41,621 nt of DNA from Planctomycetota bacterium (GTDB lineage: Bacteria; Planctomycetota; Planctomycetia; Pirellulales; Pirellulaceae): NCBI GenBank assembly GCA_029259935.1, contig JAJDEH010000014.1, positions 1-41,621 on the forward strand, read 5' to 3'. Positions 18,012 to 25,917 of the stretch are shown piece after piece. The translations under genes were made by a program, and so were the position numbers. Under the pieces are notes generated by a model, which was given only the letters and a program-made list of their open reading frames with translations, searched no databases and was not told the origin of the DNA. The number at the start of each line of letters is the position of its first letter. The stretch's first letter is position 1.

Positions 18012-18124
18012 AACGTGACCTCGTTATCGGATGGGCGTAACCGTTTCAGAATACACCAGATCGAAAAATGCGTAAAAGTCAATCCGAGCGAAATTGTTGC
18101 GGATGCTCCGTGATCACGTTTTCT

Positions 18125-18622
18125 TTACCCTGGGCTCGCGCTGTCCTCGTCGTCATCCGGTTTGGGGGCGTCCTGAGCATCCATTTCTTCAATATAACGT
18201 CGTAATCGCTCGTTCTCGTCGGTAATGTCCTTCAATTGCAGCATGTTTTCGACGCGTTTTAGCAGCTCGATCTTGTTCACCGGTTTGGACAAAAAATCAT
18301 CTGTTCCGGCGTGGACGGCCCGCTCGATGTCGCCAAGCTCGTTCAATGCCGTGACCATCAGGATCATGATTCGCCGAGTGGCGGCATCCTCCTTTAGTTG
18401 CTTGCAGACCTCAAACCCGCTGAATTTCGGCATCATCACGTCCAGCAAGATCAGGTCCGGCTGAAAGGATGCCACTTTTTCCAGTGTGTCCTGTCCGTCC
18501 CTCGCAATTTCGACAGCCGTGTCCATTTCCGCCAAATAGGCTTCCAATAGCTCGCAGTTCGGCTCATTGTCGTCGGCGATAAGGATCTTTGATTGGTTCT
18601 TGGTCATTGCGGAATTGGTCAT
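18125..18622 (-). CDS. Stand-alone response regulator (receiver domain) with C-terminal coiled coil
   Basis: A 165-residue protein with a complete CheY-like receiver domain: acidic pocket D17/D18, phosphoacceptor D61 in LLDVMMP, T91 in VTALNE and K113 in SKPVN. There is no DNA-binding output domain. After residue 125 a short coiled coil (ITDENERLRRYIEEMD) and an acidic tail follow, so signalling is probably by protein contact. No histidine kinase is in the window. A second ATG five codons in (MTKNQ) is an alternative start; neither has a clear ribosome-binding site. Confidence 0.93.
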   Translation of the reverse strand: MTNSAMTKNQSKILIADDNEPNCELLEAYLAEMDTAVEIARDGQDTLEKVASFQPDLILLDVMMPKFSGFEVCKQLKEDAATRRIMILMVTALNELGDIERAVHAGTDDFLSKPVNKIELLKRVENMLQLKDITDENERLRRYIEEMDAQDAPKPDDDEDSASPG

Positions 18623-19071
18623 TCTATGCTGCCGCGGGCTGATGGCAGACGGAATTAGTGCTTAGTCAAGGATTGAAATTGGAATCATTCGTCTGCCGAG
18701 GCCTTGGCACCGCTAGGGTGGCAATCACCCGCCTCTGGCTGTTTTCTCTGTTTGAAACGTGTGGGGCAAGCCTTCAAGCTTGTCGAAGGCCCCGTCCTAT
18801 TCGAAGTTTCCAAAGAAGCCTCGTAGCTTGCCCAGCTTTGATTGAGGTGGGGCAAGGTCTTTTCTTGCCAGCAGTTGCGAATTCTCAACCAAAGCCTCCT
18901 TCTAGCCTTGATTATAGGCAAAACGGCGAATTTCGGCGACCCTCAGCCAATAGCACGTGAATCGGCATTTCGGCCTTGCCTTCGTGAATTCGCTGCGAAT
19001 ACACTCACCGCCCGGCTGGAGCCAAGCCGATCGTGCCTGGCCAAGCTATGTTTTAACTGGGAGCATGACGG
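18623..19071. other. Divergent intergenic region with clustered inverted repeats
   Basis: This 449-bp gap between the response regulator and the C25 peptidase has no convincing coding frame. It contains a direct repeat GTGGGGCAAG at 18761-18770 and 18847-18856, each opening a hairpin: GCCTTC/GAAGGC (18770-18790, extended by flanking GGGG and CCCC) and GGCAAG/CTTGCC (18851-18869). A further GCTTGCCC at 18826-18833 can pair with either GGGGCAAG. This looks like a small repeat element or a structured regulatory region; no U-tract follows. Confidence 0.5.
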
Positions 19072-20658
19072 ATGAACTTAGTCCTCTTCGCCAGTTTGTT
19101 GTTGGGCGGCCCAAGCGAGTTGCCGGATACGGTGGTCGTTTGTCCCCATGAGTTTCGCGAGGCGCTGCAGCCCTGGGTCGCTCACCGGGTCGGACAGGGC
19201 CATCGCATCGCGTTCGTTTCAAACGCTCAATCGGCCGACGAGATTCGAGACAAGATCCGAGCGCATGCCAGTTCGGGAAAGGTTCGCTACTGCTTGTTGG
19301 TAGGCGATGCCGTGTCGGCGGCGGTACACAGCGTGTCGGGCCGCTTGCGATGTGTCCCGACGCATCTGGCCGCAGCCAAGGTGAACGTCCACTGGGGATC
19401 GGAACGCGAAATCGCCACCGACAATTGGTATGCCGACCTGGACGACGATCAAGTTCCCGACATCGCGGTTGGTCGCATTCCGGCGGATACGCCCGCCGAG
19501 TTGACTCGCATCGTCCGTAAGATCTTGTCCTATGAAAGCAAGCTGGACCATGGCCCGTGGCGTCGGCGAGTGAACTTGATTGCGGGGGTTGGCGGCTTTG
19601 GCCAACTGGTCGACACCGTGCTTGAGTCGGCCGCCAAAAGATTTATCGTCAGCGGCGTGCCTAGCGGCTATCAAACCAATATGACCTACGGCAGTTGGCA
19701 GAGTCCCTATTGCCCCGATCCGCGGCGATTTCAACAGGCCACGCTCGATCGATTCAACGAAGGGTGTTTGTTGTGGGTCTACATTGGCCATGGACAGCGA
19801 CACTTCCTCGATCAGGTCCATGTTCCCGGCGGCCGTTTTCCTATCCTCGATACGGAGACCGTGCAACGCATGGACGCGCCGAACGGTGCCCCAATCGCAA
19901 TTTTCTTGGCCTGCTACACGGGGGCTTTCGACGATTCTCGGGATTGCCTGGCGGAAGAAATGCTCCGGGCTGAAGGGGGACCCGTGGCCGCCTATTGCGG
20001 TTCGCGCGTCACGATGCCCTATGCGATGGCCGTCATGAGCAACTACATGCTCGACGAGTTCTTTAGTCGTAGGCGAGATACGTTAGGCGATGTCGTGCTT
20101 GCCGCCAAGCGACGCATGGTCGCCACAGAACCCGATGCCGACGACACACAGCGGCAAAACCGTCAACTGCTGGATGCCATTGCCAAGGTCATCAGTCCCT
20201 CCGCCGACTTGCTCGACGCGGAAAGAAGGGAACACTTGCACTTGTTTAATCTGCTGGGCGACCCCTTGTTGCGGGTGCGGCATCCCGAACCGGTAACGAT
20301 CTCCGCCGAGAAGACCGCGTATTCCGGCGGCAGCTTGAAAGTGGCCGGCGAATGCGACCTAACGGGAACCTGCACCGTGGAATTGGTATGCCGGCGCGGA
20401 CGAATTCGGTTTCGGGCACCGGCGCGGACCGATTTCGATCCCTCGGATAGCGCTCTCACCGCTTATGGAAAAGTCTACCGGGCGGCAAATGATCCACGGT
20501 GGTCGGCTCGGCAAGTAAAGATAGAACAGGGACGATTTCAGACCGAATTGCCGATTCCCGCCGACGCTGCTGGTCCGTGCCATGTGCGGGTTTACGTCGA
20601 AGGCCACGACGGCTTTGCAATGGGCATCCGCGACGTTCATGTTCGCCGACCACAATAG
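19072..20658 (+). CDS. Gingipain-like cysteine peptidase (family C25 type), probably exported
   Basis: A 528-residue protein with a short hydrophobic N-terminus (about 1-14) that may be a signal. The C25 fold is recognisable by YCLLVGDA, by DNWYADLDDDQVPDIAVGRIPA (residues 117-138), and by the catalytic dyad H240 in YIGHGQ and C281 in FLACYTGAFDD; the His-to-Cys distance (41) is close to that of gingipains. Near the end of the catalytic part is NLLGDPLLRV, also typical of C25. The C-terminal 120 residues look like an Ig-like beta domain. GGGAG lies 8 nt before the ATG. The stop is one base from the stop of the convergent sigma factor gene. The peptidase call is strong; specificity is unknown. 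Confidence 0.85.
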   Translation: MNLVLFASLLLGGPSELPDTVVVCPHEFREALQPWVAHRVGQGHRIAFVSNAQSADEIRDKIRAHASSGKVRYCLLVGDAVSAAVHSVSGRLRCVPTHLAAAKVNVHWGSEREIATDNWYADLDDDQVPDIAVGRIPADTPAELTRIVRKILSYESKLDHGPWRRRVNLIAGVGGFGQLVDTVLESAAKRFIVSGVPSGYQTNMTYGSWQSPYCPDPRRFQQATLDRFNEGCLLWVYIGHGQRHFLDQVHVPGGRFPILDTETVQRMDAPNGAPIAIFLACYTGAFDDSRDCLAEEMLRAEGGPVAAYCGSRVTMPYAMAVMSNYMLDEFFSRRRDTLGDVVLAAKRRMVATEPDADDTQRQNRQLLDAIAKVISPSADLLDAERREHLHLFNLLGDPLLRVRHPEPVTISAEKTAYSGGSLKVAGECDLTGTCTVELVCRRGRIRFRAPARTDFDPSDSALTAYGKVYRAANDPRWSARQVKIEQGRFQTELPIPADAAGPCHVRVYVEGHDGFAMGIRDVHVRRPQ

Positions 20659-20659
20659 C

Positions 20660-22618
20660 TTACAAACTTACCGCTGCCGGCATATCGGCATGGCCGGAAC
20701 CGGCGCTTGCGGCGGCGCGTTTCGATTCGATCTGATCATATTGCCCCAGGCAGCCGAAAATTTCGTTGAGAGTATTCTCGCCGACGTTTTCAATCTGCAA
20801 CAACTGCTCTCTGCTCAGGGATACAAGGTCCCGCAGCAGAATGATCTCGAATCTCGAATCTTCCAGCAAGCCGATGGTTCTCTGGGACAGCCCCAGCAAC
20901 TCCAAGTCGGCGACGGAATCGCCACGCTCAACCCCTTCTGTCACGGCCTGCTTGGCAGTCGTTGGAATGGCCGGCCGCGCGGCCACCTTCCTTCGGCTTC
21001 TCTTGCTCCGCTTGGCAGCGGCGGCATTTGAGTCGACTTTACGATTGGGCTCGGAGGTCCGTTCGCCTGGCGCGATTGCCTCGCCAGCTTCCGATGCGGC
21101 ACGAGGGTCGCCGGTCGCCGTCCCTTGTTCCGGTTCAGCCCCATAGTAATTGGCCAGTTCGGAATTCCGCTTGGGGTGTTTCAGTTTCGCCAAGGCCCGT
21201 CGTTCGATTTGTCGAATTCGCTCACGCGTAACGTCGAACATATCGGCCACTTCTTCGAGCGTATGGTCGCGGCCATCGTCCAAGCCAAAGCGAAGCCGGA
21301 CGATCTCGCGTTCACGCTGAGTGAGCGTCTTCAGCAACTCGCCGATGCGTTCACGCAGCATATTCTGACTGGCGCCGGTCGCGGGCTGTTTGGCGTCCTG
21401 ATCTTCGAAGAGATCGCCCAGCGTGGCATCTTCATCCCGACCGATGGATTGCGCCAAACTCACTGGCTGACGCGTCAAGACGAGCGCGGACTGCGCTTCT
21501 TCGACGGTGGTGTCGGCGGCCACCGCGATCTCTTCGACGCTTGGTTCACGCCCCAGATCCGCCAATAGACTAGCGCGCAGGTGCCGCACCTTGGCCAAGC
21601 ACGACAACGCGTGCGAAGGGACGCGAATCGTACGGCCCTGATTGGCGACGGCGCGGGTCATCGCCTGCCGAATCCACCAGGTGGCGTAGGTGCAAAACTT
21701 GAAGCCGCGTCGATACTCGAATTTCTCAACCGCCCGTATCAGCCCCGCGTTGCCTTCCTGAATCAGGTCTAGAAAATTCAACCCCCGATTGCGGTACTTC
21801 TTGGCGACGGAGACGACCAGCCGCAAATTGCCTTCACACAATCGCCGTTTGGCTTCGTCGTGGTCGGCGAGAATCTTGCGAAGCCGCTGAACGCGCCGGT
21901 GCAAACCACCAGGAGTCTGCTGGGTCGCCCGCAGCAGGCGGCGGAATTCCGCTCTGTGGGCACGATCCTGGTGATGCCCCTTCTTCATTACGGCAGGCTT
22001 CAATTCATGGATGCGGCAGTCGACTTCAACCAGCCGCTCGAAGAATTTTTGAAAGAACTCCGTCCGCAGTCCCAGTTCCTCGACGAGGCGAATCGCTCGC
22101 CGGCGTCGTGCCAGGAGCCGCCGCCACGCGTCGAGACGTTCGGCTTTGGCTCGCGACCGGCTGACGGCGACCTCAAAATCTTGTCGATTGCGCTCGAGCA
22201 GTGCGTCGACCGTTTGCAGATTGAGCGGCAAACGGCCGCGGATGTGATGTTCTTCCAGCCGGTCGCTAACGGCGACTTGAACGGTGCGGGCAAACGACCG
22301 TTCGTCTTGGTGGACTCGCTTCAACAGTTCGAATGCCTCGCGCAACGCAAAATCGCACTCCAAGACTTCGCGACGGAAACGGCTGCGAGTCTCTTCCACT
22401 TGCCGAGCCAGCGAAACTTCTTGGTCGCGCTTCAGTAACGAATAGCGGCCGATTTGCGCTAGGTACTGCTGAACGGGGTCGTCCGTCCAAGCGTCGGCGT
22501 CGCGGCCGCCAATCGGCATGGCATGGTCCAGGCATTCGCGCGTCGAGCGCGCGGATGCCGACGGGAGTTGCGTCAAGCTCTCCTCATGGTCCGTTAAGTT
22601 GGATGTCTGGCAAATCAT
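20660..22618 (-). CDS. Sigma70-family RNA polymerase sigma factor with C-terminal alpha-CTD-like domain
   Basis: A 652-residue primary/group-2-like sigma factor. Region 1.2 starts at [13 protein letters not shown] (47-59), followed by a long non-conserved basic region (80-255). Region 2 (264-320) contains [23 protein letters not shown] and the YATWWIRQA helix. Region 3 follows, and region 4 (about 420-484) ends in the helix-turn-helix [13 protein letters not shown]. After a low-complexity basic linker (485-565), residues 568-625 closely resemble the RNA-polymerase alpha C-terminal domain: [31 protein letters not shown] and LNEI; R580 aligns with the DNA-contacting R265 of E. coli alpha. A second ATG is at 22519, but region 1.2 would remain. 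Sigma call firm, alpha-CTD likeness by eye. Confidence 0.92.
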   Translation of the reverse strand: MICQTSNLTDHEESLTQLPSASARSTRECLDHAMPIGGRDADAWTDDPVQQYLAQIGRYSLLKRDQEVSLARQVEETRSRFRREVLECDFALREAFELLKRVHQDERSFARTVQVAVSDRLEEHHIRGRLPLNLQTVDALLERNRQDFEVAVSRSRAKAERLDAWRRLLARRRRAIRLVEELGLRTEFFQKFFERLVEVDCRIHELKPAVMKKGHHQDRAHRAEFRRLLRATQQTPGGLHRRVQRLRKILADHDEAKRRLCEGNLRLVVSVAKKYRNRGLNFLDLIQEGNAGLIRAVEKFEYRRGFKFCTYATWWIRQAMTRAVANQGRTIRVPSHALSCLAKVRHLRASLLADLGREPSVEEIAVAADTTVEEAQSALVLTRQPVSLAQSIGRDEDATLGDLFEDQDAKQPATGASQNMLRERIGELLKTLTQREREIVRLRFGLDDGRDHTLEEVADMFDVTRERIRQIERRALAKLKHPKRNSELANYYGAEPEQGTATGDPRAASEAGEAIAPGERTSEPNRKVDSNAAAAKRSKRSRRKVAARPAIPTTAKQAVTEGVERGDSVADLELLGLSQRTIGLLEDSRFEIILLRDLVSLSREQLLQIENVGENTLNEIFGCLGQYDQIESKRAAASAGSGHADMPAAVSL

Positions 22619-23182
22619 GGTTCTTGTCGTTCGTGCCGCTGTCGCGCGGCGAAAAATTTACGACGCCGAGTCGATCTCGTCGTCGTCTTGTTGCTTGATA
22701 AATGCGAACTGGAGCCGGGGGGCGGCTTGACCAGTGCGACCCAGGTTGTCGTGATCTCAGATGAATGCCACGAACAAGGGGGCGGGAATTCGGGCGAGAA
22801 ACCGGTCAGTCTACGTCCGTTTGGAATTCTATGCGCCGTCCACGATAAGGCCAGGGTGAAAGAGGCCTGAATTTCCTCGCGCTGCCCGCAGGTCTGAAAT
22901 GGACCAGACTTCCCACCCGCCGCCGTGCGTGCTGGGCAAGAGCGGGATTGGTGAACACCGCCGCAAGTTCCGTTACAGATGAAATCCGAGGCGAACTCCG
23001 CTCGGATCCAAGTTCCCATCAACAACAAGACACTCGGCCGGACACCGGGTTCGCGCTAACGGGAGGATCAATGGCGAGTGCGCCGCCTTTCGGCGCTTGT
23101 CGCCCCCAGGTTTGGATTTTGAGCGGGCGGCCTGGTGCGAATTCTGTCGCCGCTCTGCCGCCAGAGTGATCAATAACCGTGT
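22619..23182. other. 564-bp intergenic region upstream of the sigma factor gene
   Basis: No gene is convincing here. A strong hairpin lies at 23073-23104 (outer GGCGA/TCGCC, inner GCGCCG/CGGCGC, 5-nt loop), 79 bp beyond the stop of the channel operon's last gene. It lacks a U-tract on either strand but could stop transcription or protect the 3' end. The region presumably also holds the sigma factor promoter; I could not identify it with confidence. Confidence 0.45.
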
Positions 23183-24202
23183 TTACTGCGCCGAGGAACG
23201 GCGGCCATTGGGACTTCCGGCAATGGGTTGGTCGGCGGGAAGCGGCCAGCTTGCGGTGAGGAATCCGCGTTGAAATAGCTCTCGTTTGAGTACAAGAAAC
23301 TCGTTGAAGCTGTCGGGGTAGACCCAAACCGTGATGGTTGTCGTATCAGGGTTCAATCTGTCGATCTGACGACGGAATTGGGATCCGGGCCGGAGTGCCT
23401 GTTGAAATGGCTCCCCAAGCTTCTCGCTCATGGGCACCAAATAGAAGCCGGTGAATTCGACACCCTTTCGCTGCACCGCTCCGAATTGTGTCTGCTCGAC
23501 ACGATTGACTTCTTGGAGTTGATAGCGAAGGTGGAATCCGGAAATGGGCCCCACCGTCTCAACGATTTCCGACTGCTGGCGCAATTTTTCCGCTTTGTCC
23601 TTCATTTCGCCCTTCATCAAGTCAATCAACTCGTCCAGCGGCACATGGGCAAGATGGCCGGCGAGCAAGCGGAAGTGTATTTCCTTACCGAATACCGTCT
23701 TGGCCATCGGCGTGGGAATATGTTCCAGGACGATCGGTTCCGCGCCGGCGTTTTGAACCACATGACGCTTCTGCTCGAGGTTTTGCAGGTGTCGTTCCGC
23801 CGCCGTAAGATCTCGCCGTAATTCCAACGCTCGCCGATCGGCGCCGTTGAGCAACGCTCGCTTTTGTGAAATCTGTTGCTCGGCAAAGGTCAACATGAGT
23901 TGAATTTCGTTACGCTCTTTTCTGCGCGCGGCGACGGCCGCCTGCTCGACTTTCACTTTGCCGTTGACGTCATTAATATTTCGCTCGAGCGCCGTGGTGG
24001 CGCTCGCGGACACTTCCACGGCCTCTTCCAACTGGACAAGTTCCTCGGTTGGCTCGCCAGCCGAAGAATCGACCCACGCATCCTTGGCGCGGGCTCCCAC
24101 AACCATAACAAGAATGATCATGATCCCGACCAGATTGGCCACGATGTCGAGGAACGAATCCTGGCCCGGCGCGTCGTCATGTTTTTTTCGTCTGCGGCTC
24201 AT
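23183..24202 (-). CDS. ExbD/MotB-like single-span partner of the proton channel, with TM aspartate
   Basis: A 339-residue protein with a basic N-terminus, then one membrane helix (about 16-38) containing D19 in SFLDIVANLVG, the place of the essential Asp of ExbD, TolR and MotB. A coiled coil follows (about 50-145, rich in Glu/Ala/Gln/Arg), then an alpha/beta domain (150-320) without a recognisable peptidoglycan-binding OmpA motif. The topology suggests the large C-terminal part is periplasmic. Its ATG overlaps the stop of the upstream gene (ATGA), and that gene overlaps the ExbB-like gene the same way, so the three are translationally coupled. It probably forms the ion-conducting plug of the complex. 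Confidence 0.75.
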   Translation of the reverse strand: MSRRRKKHDDAPGQDSFLDIVANLVGIMIILVMVVGARAKDAWVDSSAGEPTEELVQLEEAVEVSASATTALERNINDVNGKVKVEQAAVAARRKERNEIQLMLTFAEQQISQKRALLNGADRRALELRRDLTAAERHLQNLEQKRHVVQNAGAEPIVLEHIPTPMAKTVFGKEIHFRLLAGHLAHVPLDELIDLMKGEMKDKAEKLRQQSEIVETVGPISGFHLRYQLQEVNRVEQTQFGAVQRKGVEFTGFYLVPMSEKLGEPFQQALRPGSQFRRQIDRLNPDTTTITVWVYPDSFNEFLVLKRELFQRGFLTASWPLPADQPIAGSPNGRRSSAQ

Positions 24203-25917
24203 CTTGTTTTCCGGCGTAGGTCAAGTCCACTGTCGCGGAGCTGATCTTGGAGTTCCGCGAAGCGTCGTTCGGCGTCGGGAGCGACTTCGAAGTTGAGTAC
24301 GGGTTTCCAATATGCGTTACGTCCCGCGATCCCCCATCCTTCCATGTGTTTCCAGACGGAATCCACAAGATCATCGACGGAGTCAGCCGTGGCACCCAAC
24401 AACGGCGTGACGGAAGGACGTTCGTCCGTTCCGACCGGAACGATTATCACCCGGTTTGAATAACACACCACGCGGATCGGCCGCGTGAATGGAGTGGAGT
24501 TCGGCGACCATCCTCGCAGCCCCCAGTTCGCGCCGCGCGAACCGCCGCGGCCCTGAGTTCCGCTTGAAAACGGCGAATTGCCAGCTTGATTCGAGTTGGG
24601 TTGCCCATTCACGGCTTGGCTTTGTCCCGACCCCGCTTGGTTTCCGTTGGACGAGTTCGTTCTGTCTTGCACGTTGCCGGCTTGTTGCCGTGACTGCGAC
24701 TGCTGCTGCCGCGTTTGCTGTTGGTGGGCCTGCTGTTGGCGGGCCTGCTGTTCTGGATTGGTCGATTGTCCGGTTCCTGATCCTGGACCGCGACCGGATC
24801 GGGGGCGGTCCGTTTTTCCGCCGCCGAAGTACGGATCATTGGTGCCCGCACCCTCTCGAACGAAGCCGCCACCGCCTGGCTTCAAACGCAGTACGGTTCG
24901 GTCGTCGCCGCCGCTGTTGCCGCTGCCACGACCGCCGCTGAAACTACCACCACCGCTGAAACTGCCGCGACCGCCCGTTCCGCCGGGGAATCGCGAAGGT
25001 TGAGCCCGCTGCAACGCTAGTTGCCGACGACGGGCAAGATCAATCGCATCCCGTAACGTCTTGGCCAGCGCCGGATCGGCGGCTGGGTACTTCAATTTTA
25101 TTTTGTCATCAATCAACTCGTAGCCGAATTCATCATCCCATGATTTCATCGCCGAACGAGCAAGGGCATAAGCCTCCGCTCCACCAGGACGTACCACCAA
25201 CAAAGGATAGGGTTCGCCTCCCTGATCAATCAGTCCGGAAGATGCTTGATACTCGCGCACCGCCAGTAGTGCGGCATCGAGCGGATTTCCGGGCACCAGC
25301 GGCTTGGCGAAGTCGGCCGTGCCTAATCGGATTCCTTCTGGCTGGATGATCACGGCGTCTGGCGTGCATTCGATATAAATGGGCCGCCGCGTCGTGCCAT
25401 TCGGGCCCTTATAGACCAGCAGGGCGAACGACTTCGGCTGGCTGGCGGCGCGACGTTTCGCCTCTTCCAAGTGTCGAGCCTCGACTTCGATTTGACGCTT
25501 GAGACTGGCGAGCCTGGCGGCGGCCGCTGCCTGATCTTGCCCTCTGACCGCGTCCAACTGTTTCAAATCGTCCATCTGCTGCTTGAGCAAGGCCGCTTGC
25601 TGGCGCAACTGTCGGACCTGGTTTTCCAAGTGGCTCAGTTCCAGTCGCGAGTTGGCCAGTTGCTGTGTCATCATGGGACGTTGGCCGGCTAGCGTGTCCT
25701 CCAGGAACTTCTGGTCATCCAGTTTTCTGCGAAGCGTCTTTCGCGCTGTTTCGAGTTGTTCGGTTTCCTGATGTGAGAATTCCTGCGCGTGAACTTCGGC
25801 CTGCTTGACCACCAAGACCAGCAATACAATCAGCGCACCCATCGTGCAAATCAACACGGCGAGAAACGGGAATAGCGAAACGCCATTCTTGGGTTTTCGC
25901 GTGGGCGATCGTCTCAT
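24199..25917 (-). CDS. Single-span membrane protein with coiled coil and Gln/Gly/Asn-rich linker, second channel partner
   Basis: A 572-residue protein. One TM helix (about 12-38, FPFLAVLICTMGALIVLLVLVV) has the position of an ExbD/MotB anchor but no acidic residue. A coiled coil follows at about 40-155, then a domain (165-300) containing RRPIYIECTPDAVIIQPEG, a Gly/Ser/Gln/Asn low-complexity linker (310-460), and a second domain (470-560) with TRPIRVVCYSNRVIIVPVG, so the two domains look like diverged duplicates. The linker is rich in QQ and GG. It lies between the ExbB-like and ExbD-like genes, with 4-bp overlaps on both sides. The family is known to me only as planctomycete hypothetical proteins; a role in the same complex is inferred from coupling and topology. 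Confidence 0.7.
   Translation of the reverse strand: MRRSPTRKPKNGVSLFPFLAVLICTMGALIVLLVLVVKQAEVHAQEFSHQETEQLETARKTLRRKLDDQKFLEDTLAGQRPMMTQQLANSRLELSHLENQVRQLRQQAALLKQQMDDLKQLDAVRGQDQAAAAARLASLKRQIEVEARHLEEAKRRAASQPKSFALLVYKGPNGTTRRPIYIECTPDAVIIQPEGIRLGTADFAKPLVPGNPLDAALLAVREYQASSGLIDQGGEPYPLLVVRPGGAEAYALARSAMKSWDDEFGYELIDDKIKLKYPAADPALAKTLRDAIDLARRRQLALQRAQPSRFPGGTGGRGSFSGGGSFSGGRGSGNSGGDDRTVLRLKPGGGGFVREGAGTNDPYFGGGKTDRPRSGRGPGSGTGQSTNPEQQARQQQAHQQQTRQQQSQSRQQAGNVQDRTNSSNGNQAGSGQSQAVNGQPNSNQAGNSPFSSGTQGRGGSRGANWGLRGWSPNSTPFTRPIRVVCYSNRVIIVPVGTDERPSVTPLLGATADSVDDLVDSVWKHMEGWGIAGRNAYWKPVLNFEVAPDAERRFAELQDQLRDSGLDLRRKTR

Noticed and set aside
22615..23028. A 137-codon minus-strand frame upstream of the sigma gene
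   Set aside because: Its product is low-complexity and Arg/Ser-rich with no domain, and no ribosome-binding site is seen.
23071..23169. A 32-codon plus-strand frame (ATG at 23071) preceded by GGGAGG
   Set aside because: It is very short, overlaps a strong hairpin and has no promoter; the ribosome-site match may be chance.
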